Shown here: positions 16,899 to 23,456 of the stretch, one piece after another | Layout: each line of letters opens with the position of its first letter | Position numbering within the stretch: the first letter of the stretch is position 1 | Assembly: GCA_022842165.1 (NCBI GenBank) | Contig: JALHQC010000025.1 | Span: 1-51,034 of the forward strand | Length of the DNA: 51,034 nucleotides | Reading direction: 5' to 3' | DNA from: a bacterium | Lineage (GTDB): Bacteria; Pseudomonadota; Alphaproteobacteria; Rhizobiales; Aestuariivirgaceae | Notes under the pieces: generated by a model | Seen by the model: the letters and a program-made list of their open reading frames with translations, nothing else | The model's database searches: none | Told to the model about the DNA's origin: nothing | Translations under genes and position numbers: made by a program

Positions 16899-17573
16899 TT
16901 ATTCGGTGGCCAGTTCGGACTGGCCGCTCATCTTGCCGAGTTCGGACAGAAGGCCATCGGAAATCTCGCCGGTTTCGGGAAGGTGGCGGTCGCGCTGGAA
17001 AGCCAGGATGGCGTTGCGCGTCTGCCGCGTCAACTCGCCGTTGATCTCGCCGGGGCTATAGGCCAGTTCGGCCAGGCCCGTCTGCACGCGGCGCACCGAG
17101 GCGCGGGCTTCGGCATCGGGGTCGGGCTCGATCGTGCCGGTGAAGAGCGAGGCTTCGGACACCTCGCGGGTGTAGCGGATATGCTCGGCCAGATCCTGCG
17201 TCGGCTTGCCGTCCGGCTCGAGGCCCACGGCCGTCTGGTAGACGGTTATCGCCTGCCGCGTCTTGCGGCCGATGACGCCATCGACCATGCCCTTGTAATA
17301 GCCCGCCGCCGCCAGTTCGCGCTGCACGGCTTCGACCACGGGATCGTATTTGAGCTGGATGGTGCGGCCGCCGCCTGGAATGTCGACGTCGATTCGCGCA
17401 GCGCCTCCGGTCAGGAACTCATTGCCGCCGTTCGCCGCCTGCGAACGCCCGGAGCCCGGCTGCATCAGGAACGCATTGCCGATGATCGCGAGGCTGAGGA
17501 AACCCGTGATGCCCCAGGCAAAGACCGGCACGATGGTCCGCCTGGGCTTGTCCTTCACAACCTGTTTACGCAT
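16899..17573 (-). CDS. Membrane-anchored peptidoglycan-binding domain protein
   Basis: The 224-residue protein has a short basic cytoplasmic start (MRKQVVKDKPRRT), one transmembrane helix (about 15-36) and two PG_binding_1 repeats. The first (about 78-120) contains VQRELAAAGYYKGMVDGVIG and TRQAITVYQ; the second (about 160-215) contains TGLAELAYSPGEINGELTRQTRNAILAFQ. Such domains bind peptidoglycan, so it likely tethers the inner membrane to the wall. Its upstream space holds a full CtrA box, and DUF1491 follows as the next gene. Confidence 0.87.
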   Translation of the reverse strand: MRKQVVKDKPRRTIVPVFAWGITGFLSLAIIGNAFLMQPGSGRSQAANGGNEFLTGGAARIDVDIPGGGRTIQLKYDPVVEAVQRELAAAGYYKGMVDGVIGRKTRQAITVYQTAVGLEPDGKPTQDLAEHIRYTREVSEASLFTGTIEPDPDAEARASVRRVQTGLAELAYSPGEINGELTRQTRNAILAFQRDRHLPETGEISDGLLSELGKMSGQSELATE

Positions 17574-17866
17574 TCAGCCGACCCGAACTCACTCTCGCGC
17601 GCCGGGTCTTGTGGCAGGCCACGGCGCATTGATGGCAACAACTTGCACCAGCACAGTTAACGGCGCCTTTCCGAAAGCGCACTTCAGCATGTGATGCTGC
17701 AGCTTCGATATCGGCATATGGTTAAAAGGCAGTTAAACGGAACTATAAAAATTGAATCAATAGCAGTTCAAATGTGTTTCTTACTGTATTAAAAGCTTTC
17801 CACTGCATTTCATCCGAATGCAACGCCCCATCTGATAAGTATTGCTCAGGGAAAAGGGGTGCCGGG
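17574..17866. other. Divergent intergenic region
   Basis: This AT-rich space lies between the minus-strand peptidoglycan-binding gene and the plus-strand DUF5330 gene, and no gene is seen. It holds a TTAA-N7-TTAA box, a second GTTAAC at about 17657-17662, and ATTGA-A-TCAAT, an 11-base palindrome (17751-17761) containing the CcrM methylation motif GANTC. Confidence 0.5.
17718..17736. promoter_or_regulatory. CtrA box (TTAA-N7-TTAA)
   Basis: TTAA at 17722-17725 and TTAA at 17733-17736 are separated by exactly 7 bases, matching the CtrA consensus. On the minus strand 17718-17725 also reads TTAACCAT, the CtrA half-site. It lies about 130 bases before the DUF5330 ATG and about 145 bases before the peptidoglycan-binding gene, so it could serve either. 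Confidence 0.5.
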
Positions 17867-18328
17867 ATGCGTCTCATTCGAACAATACTGGTGCTGACGG
17901 GGGCCGGATTTCTGCTGCCGTCGCCACCTGAAACCACGACGGCGGCGAATACCACTGTGATCAAGCAGGAGGTTTCGACGCTCGAAATGCTGTCATCGGC
18001 GACCTCGGCGGTGGGCGATGTGGCGTCGTTCTGCATACGCCAGCCGGAGGTTTGCGAAACTGCCGCCTATGTCGCCGGAAAACTCGAAGCCAAGGCCAAG
18101 TACAGCGCCCGGCTGATCTATGAATGGGCATCCGAATCGACGTCGAGCCCGGCGCTTCCCGCCGCCACCCAGGAAGCGATCAAGGTCGACATGATCACCA
18201 CGGGATCAACCAAGCTGGCGCTCGCCGAACCGCCGAAGCCCAAGAGCCAGTCGACACTCAAGATCGAGGACCTGATCCCCGAATGGCGCGGGCCGGTCGA
18301 GAAGCCCAAGGCACAGAATCAAGGTTGA
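17867..18328 (+). CDS. DUF5330 family exported protein
   Basis: A 153-residue protein with an N-terminal hydrophobic segment (MRLIRTILVLTGAGFLLPSP) that acts as signal or anchor. The central DUF5330-like part has ATSAVGDVASFCIRQPEVCE, with two cysteines that may form a disulfide, and KAKYSARLIYEWA. The tail is Pro/Lys-rich. I chose the ATG at 17867 because the open frame upstream has no family character and a purine-rich aaaagggg precedes it. The family is typical of Hyphomicrobiales, unknown in function, and commonly near sufE, as here. Confidence 0.8.
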   Translation: MRLIRTILVLTGAGFLLPSPPETTTAANTTVIKQEVSTLEMLSSATSAVGDVASFCIRQPEVCETAAYVAGKLEAKAKYSARLIYEWASESTSSPALPAATQEAIKVDMITTGSTKLALAEPPKPKSQSTLKIEDLIPEWRGPVEKPKAQNQG

Positions 18329-18388
18329 GGTTCGGATCAGCGAGGCCTATCTGATTGCCGACATCGGCAACCGGACTGGACCTTTTCC

Positions 18389-18838
18389 TTGAACACGATC
18401 GAGACCCTGCTGGCGGACTTCGAGATTCTCGACGACTGGGAAGACCGCTACCGCCATGTAATCGAGCTTGGCCGCGAACTGCCGCCCTTCGAGGATGCGG
18501 CGCGCAACGATGCCAACAAGGTGCGGGGCTGCGCCAGCCAGGTGTGGATCACGTCCCGCCAATCCGGCCCGCCGGACGATCCGGTCATCAGTTTTTCCGG
18601 CGACAGCGACGCGCTGATCGTCAAGGGCCTGATCGCCATCGCCTTCATGATCTATTCGGGCAAGCCCGCGAGCGAGATCGTCACGACCGATGCCGGCGAA
18701 GTGCTGGGGAAGCTGGGGCTTTCCGGCCACCTCACACAGCAGCGGTCCAACGGGTTTGCCTCGATGATCCAGCGCATCAAGTCGGATGCGCAGCAGGCGG
18801 TTCAGGCCTCGTCGAGTGCGGGCAGCGCCGGGCGGTAA
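18389..18838 (+). CDS. sufE: SufE-family cysteine desulfuration protein
   Basis: SufE takes sulfur from the cysteine desulfurase SufS and hands it to the SufBCD scaffold for Fe-S cluster assembly. The 149-residue protein starts with TTG (MNTIETLLADFEILDDWE), and the acceptor cysteine is C48 in KVRGCASQVW, as in the family. It stands apart from other suf genes in the window. The 3' end overlaps the convergent DUF6456 gene by 37 bases. Confidence 0.9.
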   Translation: MNTIETLLADFEILDDWEDRYRHVIELGRELPPFEDAARNDANKVRGCASQVWITSRQSGPPDDPVISFSGDSDALIVKGLIAIAFMIYSGKPASEIVTTDAGEVLGKLGLSGHLTQQRSNGFASMIQRIKSDAQQAVQASSSAGSAGR

Positions 18839-19395
18839 TCCTCAAGGCCCCAGTGCGACAGGCCGGGCCGGGCGGCACGGCGGCCCTCGTCCAGCAAGCC
18901 ATAGTGGCGGGCGAGCGCGGTGAGCGCCAGGCCAAGCACCGCCTTGCCGCTGCGCTGCGGCAGGTTGAGGACGCGTTCGGCCTGCTCGAGCCCCGAAGCC
19001 ATGCAGCAGACATGGACCAGAATACTGGAGAGTTCCGGCCCCACGGCATCGATCGCCTTGTGATAACGCTGGCGGGCGGCGATGGCGCCATCGCTCAACT
19101 CGGCGGCGATGTTGCCGCCGCGGCCGCCGGAGCCGGCCATGTCCCAGTTGGTGGTGGTGCGGCGGGCGAGCATCGAACGCTCGAACTCCATGCGGAGCCT
19201 TTCGCCGGCCAGATATTGCGCCTCGCTGATCAGCGGCTCACCCGCCTTGCCGCGCCTGGTGCGGAGCCAGGCCAGCGGACTTTCGGCATCGTTCACGGTA
19301 GGCGTCGCAGTTGGATGTTCCGCTGGGCGCTGGGGTCGGTGCGCGGCAAGCGAGGAGACTGCTTCAGAGGGTTTCGGACCGGTGGACTTGTGCAT
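18802..19395 (-). CDS. DUF6456 domain-containing protein
   Basis: A 197-residue protein with a hydrophilic N-terminus (about 1-40) and a mostly helical C-terminal DUF6456 domain: SPLAWLRTRRGKAGEPLIS, AGERLRMEFERSML and LSHWGLEDYRPALP-like end. The ATG at 19395 is preceded by AGGAG with 9-base spacing, whereas the in-frame TTG at 19404 would sit on the Shine-Dalgarno. The family is alphaproteobacterial, may bind DNA, and has no firm role. A dense inverted repeat lies upstream. Confidence 0.82.
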   Translation of the reverse strand: MHKSTGPKPSEAVSSLAAHRPQRPAEHPTATPTVNDAESPLAWLRTRRGKAGEPLISEAQYLAGERLRMEFERSMLARRTTTNWDMAGSGGRGGNIAAELSDGAIAARQRYHKAIDAVGPELSSILVHVCCMASGLEQAERVLNLPQRSGKAVLGLALTALARHYGLLDEGRRAARPGLSHWGLEDYRPALPALDEA

Positions 19396-19429
19396 GGCGT
19401 TCAACTCCTGACTCGGAGGAACGTAACCT

Positions 19430-19463
19430 AACGGTATACAGGAATCAATACCTTTATACCGTT
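19430..19463. promoter_or_regulatory. Inverted repeat AACGGTATA/TATACCGTT before the DUF6456 gene
   Basis: Perfect 9-base arms at 19430-19438 and 19455-19463 enclose a 16-base spacer. The spacer itself holds another half-site, AATACC (19447-19452), giving a cluster of GGTAT/ATACC elements. It lies 35-68 bases upstream of the DUF6456 start, where an operator is expected, and just after the PAS gene stop. No T-run follows, so a terminator is unlikely. Confidence 0.45.
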
Positions 19464-19473
19464 TATTTTCCCG

Positions 19474-19971
19474 TCATGCGGAGTTGGCCTGGCGGTCATC
19501 CTCATCGACGGCGGAGAGAAAATAGTCGAGGCATAGCACCATGGCCACCTGATCACCCGATTGGCTAGCCAGGGGCAGCTTGATCCAGTACTGCACCAGA
19601 TGTTCCTTGTTCACCCTGGGGCCGCGCACGATGCCCTGGGTTGGTTTGCCATCCAATGCGGTGTGGCGGTAGGCGGCCATCCAGTAATCGCGCTTGGAAC
19701 CGAAATCGAGTTCCTCGATCCTGAGGCCGGTGATTTCGCGGTCATAGACATCACGCAGCCTGGTTCCCGCGAGGCGGATCTTCGACTGGCTGAGATCTTC
19801 ATCGAGATCGACGAGGCTGACGAATGGCAGCAGGCGGGGAATATGGGCCGGATTGATATCGCACCTTGCAGGCATCGCCTTTCCGGCGGCGCAGCCCAGC
19901 CAGTAGTCGTAAAGCTGCCGTTGTTCAGGAACAACGAGTTGTGCCCTGAACGCTATATTGACCGACCCCAT
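19474..19971 (-). CDS. PAS-domain protein (PAS_5 family)
   Basis: A 165-residue single-domain protein. The sequence LYDYWLGCAAGKAMPAR, then IPRLLPFVSLVDL and RLAGTRLRDVYDREITG, is the PAS_5 family pattern common in alphaproteobacteria. It has no output domain, so it may act as a stand-alone sensor or partner. It ends 79 bases before the DUF6456 gene and follows mucR on the same strand with about 100 bases between. The ligand is unknown. Confidence 0.85.
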   Translation of the reverse strand: MGSVNIAFRAQLVVPEQRQLYDYWLGCAAGKAMPARCDINPAHIPRLLPFVSLVDLDEDLSQSKIRLAGTRLRDVYDREITGLRIEELDFGSKRDYWMAAYRHTALDGKPTQGIVRGPRVNKEHLVQYWIKLPLASQSGDQVAMVLCLDYFLSAVDEDDRQANSA

Positions 19972-20073
19972 CGTCCGTGACGCCCCTTGCGAATCGATGC
20001 CCCGATTTCTTCATTCGTTTATGAATCGTGAAGAGCTGATCCGCAAGAGTCAGCAGCGGCAGATCTGCAAAAC

Positions 20074-20478
20074 TTATTTGCTGCGGCGCTGGCCCAGTCC
20101 CATGGTCTTTGCGAGCTTCGATCGCGAGTTCGCATAGTTGGGCGCAACCATCGGATAATCCGCGGGGAGGCCCCATTTTTCACGGTATTGTTCGGGCGAG
20201 AGATTGAAGTGCGTGCGCAAATGGCGCTTCAGCGACTTGAACTTCTTGCCGTCCTCGAAGCAGATCAGATAATCCGGCGTGATCGACTTCTTGATGTTGA
20301 CGGCGGGTTTCGACTCGGCGGGCTCTTCCTTCACATGTGCGCCGTTCGATACGGCCTCGAGCGCGCGATGAACTTCGGCGATGAGCTTCGGCAGGTCGGA
20401 CTGCTCAACGCTGTTGTTCCCGACATAGGACGCGATGATTTGCGCGGCGAGTTCGAGTATTGCTGGCTTGTTTTCCAT
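20074..20478 (-). CDS. mucR: MucR/Ros-family zinc-finger transcriptional regulator
   Basis: A 134-residue regulator of exopolysaccharide, motility, virulence or cell-cycle genes in the order. The N-terminal part (about 1-45) mediates oligomerisation in MucR proteins. The prokaryotic zinc finger has C73, D76, H86 and H90 (CFEDGKKFKSLKRHLRTH), the C-x2-D-x9-H-x3-H variant in which Asp replaces the second Cys. After it comes YREKWGLPADYPMVAPNYA. MucR proteins bind AT-rich DNA with TpA steps and usually repress their own gene. A gggggaac ribosome site precedes the ATG. Confidence 0.93.
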   Translation of the reverse strand: MENKPAILELAAQIIASYVGNNSVEQSDLPKLIAEVHRALEAVSNGAHVKEEPAESKPAVNIKKSITPDYLICFEDGKKFKSLKRHLRTHFNLSPEQYREKWGLPADYPMVAPNYANSRSKLAKTMGLGQRRSK

Positions 20479-20590
20479 GTTCCCCCGGTTTCACTTGGGC
20501 CAAGCCAGCTTGTATACTGGGCTGCGCCGGAGATTTACGCCACGCCGCAGTATTCAACAAGCAAAAGGCGGTGAAGTCGCCGGCAAATGA

Positions 20591-22858
20591 TCAGTTGTGG
20601 GGCGAATATGGCCCGGCCTTGCGCACGTACCAATCCCAGTAGGTGAGAAGGATGCGGGCCTTGTTGAAGGAGAGGCCATCGAAAATGGCCTGCATTTCCT
20701 CGGGGTTCCGGTCGGGGCGGAGGACGCCTGAGTCGGCGTGGCGGAGCCGTGCCAGCGCTTCCTCGAACTTCGAGCGGGGATAGCCCAGCGCCTTGAACAG
20801 GACCGTGATCGGTTCGCCTTCGCGGTCCGACAGGATGCGGAGTGCCGTATCCTTCGAAATGCCGCCAATCTCGGCAAACTGCCGCGCGGCTTCTTCCAGC
20901 TTGAACTCCGAGGCGAGCGCCACGGCGGCCTCGATCGATTCGCGGCTGGGAAACTTTCCATCGCCCGCCACATCGTTTCCGGCGTCGCCATGGGTCGACA
21001 GGGTGATGCGGAGAATCTTGTTGAGGGTTTCAGAGTCGGTCAGGAAGCGCGAGAAGATGAAGCGCCGCAGTTCCTGCGGAACATGCCAGAACAGCTCGAA
21101 AGCGACAGGCGGCGGCAGATCGGCCCTGGTGGCGAGCGGCGCCAGAAGCCCGTGGTGGTGCGTTGCCCGTTCAGCCAGGCGGTAGAAGGCATCATGGGCG
21201 ATGGCCGCACCCGGATTGCGGATCAGCGTCAGCAGCACGCCGGGATCGGAAGAAGCAATCAGATAGTCGCTGAGAACGGTCGAGAGAATGCGGCGGCGCG
21301 CGATCATGCGCAGCTTCGGCGCATCGCCATCGGGCGCGGCGTTCATCAGGTCCTGATCGCTGATATGCGAGCAGCGTTCGAGCAGCGGCCCCACCACTTC
21401 CGGGCGGGGATCGCGAATGAGCTTCGCCACCAGCAGGGCCGGCGGATTTTCCATGATGGTGGCGCGTTCGACAACCGCGAGCAACTGCTTCACCGGAATG
21501 CGCGGAAGAATGCGAAGGAGCGTATCGGCAGCGAGCGTGCGCTCGTGCGGAAGGGCCGTGCCATTGCCGCCCGACATCATGTCGAGCAGGGTGAGAGCCA
21601 GTTCGCCCGAGGCCTCATCGGCATCGAAGGTTTCGGTGAGCTTTGGATCTGCAAGGCGCGAGACCGAAATGTTCTGCGCGAATGGATCGGGCGTTTCGGC
21701 CTTCGGCTTCAGCAGCGCTGCGGTCGGCCCGATACGGCTGGCGAGCGTTTCGGACATCGGCGCATCGCCAGCAGGCGGCGCCGCGGGAGCATCTTGAATG
21801 ACGGGGGGAGCCTGAACCATCGCGATGACGGGTTCGGTAGCGGCGGGCGCCTCCACCGGTTCCTGTTCCATCAGAACGGCGATCTCGCGCAGGAAAGCGG
21901 CCCGTTCCGACGCACTCGGCTTGGCATAGATGGCGGTGCTGATGGTTTTCAGCATCGCATCGACGACACGGTCCGCCAGCGGAGAGAGCGCGGCTTTGGG
22001 TTCGTTCTCGTCTTGGCGCAGTTCGTCAGCGCCGGCATCGGGCAGCGCGGCTTCCGGCTCTGCGGGCTCTGCCTCGAGGGCGGCAGTGGGGCTGGCAGGC
22101 TCCGGTTCAACCGGCGCCGGTTCTTCGATCGCTGGTTCGGCGGGAAGGCTCTCCAGAACGGCAGTTTCTTCCGGCGCTGCAGCGGCGGCTTCTTCCGCAG
22201 CGGGGGGTTCTTCCGAAACCGCGTCTTCGACCACGGGTTCTTCGACAACAACTGGTTCGGATTCGCCGGTTTCAGCTTCGAGCAACGGTTCGAATGCGAA
22301 TTCCGGGAAGGGCGGAATTGAAATCCCGGCAGGAGCGGCGGGCTCCGGCTCCAGGGCCGCCACGGCTGCGATTTCGGGTTCGGGTTCGGGTTCGGGTTCG
22401 GGTGCCGCAATTTCCTCAAGCGGGGCATCGCCGCTTGCATGTTCCGCATCCAGCGGCAAGATTTCCGGCAGCTGGAGTTCCGGTTCTTCGGAAACCGGCG
22501 CAAGAAACGCGATGGGCTGGAATTCGGGAAGCGCGACCGCATGGACTGCAACCGGTGGCGCCGCGATTTCGAGGGTGTCCGGAAAGGATGCCAGGGCTGC
22601 TTCGGAAACCGCTTCGGCCACGGGTTCGGCGGCCGCGGTCTCAGGTTCGGCGGCTGCAGCCTCGGATGCTGCTTCCTTCACCGGTGCGAATTCGGGAACG
22701 GGCGCCTTTTTCAGCTTCGCGGTCAGCAGCCTGAAGGAGCTTGCGGAAATGCGGCGTTCAGGCTCACCCCGTACTGCCATGGCAGCGGGTGAGTCCAGTC
22801 GCTGTGCCATGGCGCCGTCGTCCGGCGCTGATGGCTCACTATAATAGGCGTTGGACAA
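20591..22858 (-). CDS. DUF2336 domain-containing protein with long acidic low-complexity N-terminus
   Basis: A 755-residue protein. Residues from about 60 to 270 are an Ala/Glu/Pro-rich disordered segment, with an EPEPEPEPE run encoded by a GGGTTC tandem repeat near 22376-22405. The C-terminal half (about 375-720) is a helical DUF2336 domain: SRLADPKLTETFDADEASG, TLLRILPRIPVKQLL and LRRFIFSRFLTDSETLNKIL. DUF2336 is alphaproteobacterial and looks like a HEAT-type scaffold; function unknown. No signal peptide is seen. A TTAACCAT half-site about 100 bases upstream suggests cell-cycle control by CtrA. Confidence 0.87.
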   Translation of the reverse strand: MSNAYYSEPSAPDDGAMAQRLDSPAAMAVRGEPERRISASSFRLLTAKLKKAPVPEFAPVKEAASEAAAAEPETAAAEPVAEAVSEAALASFPDTLEIAAPPVAVHAVALPEFQPIAFLAPVSEEPELQLPEILPLDAEHASGDAPLEEIAAPEPEPEPEPEIAAVAALEPEPAAPAGISIPPFPEFAFEPLLEAETGESEPVVVEEPVVEDAVSEEPPAAEEAAAAAPEETAVLESLPAEPAIEEPAPVEPEPASPTAALEAEPAEPEAALPDAGADELRQDENEPKAALSPLADRVVDAMLKTISTAIYAKPSASERAAFLREIAVLMEQEPVEAPAATEPVIAMVQAPPVIQDAPAAPPAGDAPMSETLASRIGPTAALLKPKAETPDPFAQNISVSRLADPKLTETFDADEASGELALTLLDMMSGGNGTALPHERTLAADTLLRILPRIPVKQLLAVVERATIMENPPALLVAKLIRDPRPEVVGPLLERCSHISDQDLMNAAPDGDAPKLRMIARRRILSTVLSDYLIASSDPGVLLTLIRNPGAAIAHDAFYRLAERATHHHGLLAPLATRADLPPPVAFELFWHVPQELRRFIFSRFLTDSETLNKILRITLSTHGDAGNDVAGDGKFPSRESIEAAVALASEFKLEEAARQFAEIGGISKDTALRILSDREGEPITVLFKALGYPRSKFEEALARLRHADSGVLRPDRNPEEMQAIFDGLSFNKARILLTYWDWYVRKAGPYSPHN

Positions 22859-22954
22859 GCGTCTCCTCCACGAGCCCCCAGCAAAGCGCCTAAGCCTCTA
22901 AAGTTGTTTAAACATCCGGGACTTGTGACGATTTCTGCGCGAACGCGTGGTGTT

Positions 22955-22962
22955 ATGGTTAA
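22955..22962 (-). promoter_or_regulatory. CtrA half-site (TTAACCAT) upstream of the DUF2336 gene
   Basis: The minus strand reads GTTAACCAT here, 97 bases before the DUF2336 start, within the 199-base divergent space shared with msrB. No full TTAA-N7-TTAA box is present. Confidence 0.35.
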
Positions 22963-23057
22963 CAAAGGTGTTACGCAAATCTCGATCCGCACCCGTCCCG
23001 CGGCTTCACATTTCGGCTGTGATCCCCCAAATGGAGGCTCAGGAAAGCGAGGCAAAC

Positions 23058-23456
23058 ATGCAGAAGATTTCAAAGCCGGATGCCGAGTGGCAGAAAACCC
23101 TTTCTCCGGAAGCCTATCGCGTGCTGCGCGAACACGGAACCGAACGGGCGGGAACGAGCCCCCTCAACCACGAGAAGCGCAAGGGCACATTCACCTGTGC
23201 TGGCTGCGGCAAGCCGCTTTTCGATTCCGCCACGAAGTATGAGTCGGGAACCGGCTGGCCCAGCTTCTACGCTCCCCTCGACGAGGATGCGGTCGGCACG
23301 TCCGAGGACCGCTCGTGGTTTTCGACCCGCACGGAAGTTCATTGCGCCGATTGCGGCGGCCATCTCGGCCATGTGTTTCCGGATGGTCCGAAGCCGACGG
23401 GGCTGCGTTATTGCATGAATGGTGTGGCGCTCGATTTCAAGCCGGAGACAGAATGA
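23058..23456 (+). CDS. msrB: Peptide-methionine (R)-S-oxide reductase MsrB
   Basis: This 132-residue cytoplasmic enzyme reduces the R epimer of methionine sulfoxide in proteins. Structural zinc ligands are C47 and C50 (CAGC) and C96 and C99 (CADC); the catalytic cysteine is C119 in LRYCMNG, and the GTGWPSFYAP motif is intact. I chose the ATG at 23058, which starts MQKISKPDAEW, over upstream in-frame starts. The stop overlaps the next ATG (ATGA). Confidence 0.95.
   Translation: MQKISKPDAEWQKTLSPEAYRVLREHGTERAGTSPLNHEKRKGTFTCAGCGKPLFDSATKYESGTGWPSFYAPLDEDAVGTSEDRSWFSTRTEVHCADCGGHLGHVFPDGPKPTGLRYCMNGVALDFKPETE

Noticed and set aside
20003-20033. Short inverted repeats (TTCAT/ATGAA, CTTCA/TGAAG) between the mucR and PAS genes
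   Set aside because: Arms are five bases in AT-rich DNA, so chance is likely, and there is no T-run for a terminator.
20738-22321. 527-codon plus-strand frame opposite the DUF2336 gene
   Set aside because: Arg/Gly-rich composition typical of antisense frames; the minus strand encodes a recognisable domain.
22376-22405. Short GGGTTC tandem repeat resembling a phase-variable microsatellite
   Set aside because: The unit is 6 bases, so copy change keeps the frame; it only lengthens the Glu-Pro run.
21930-22844. 304-codon Ser/Gly/Ala-rich plus-strand frame
   Set aside because: It is the antisense of the low-complexity Ala/Glu/Pro linker and reflects the repeat, not a silk- or mucin-like protein.
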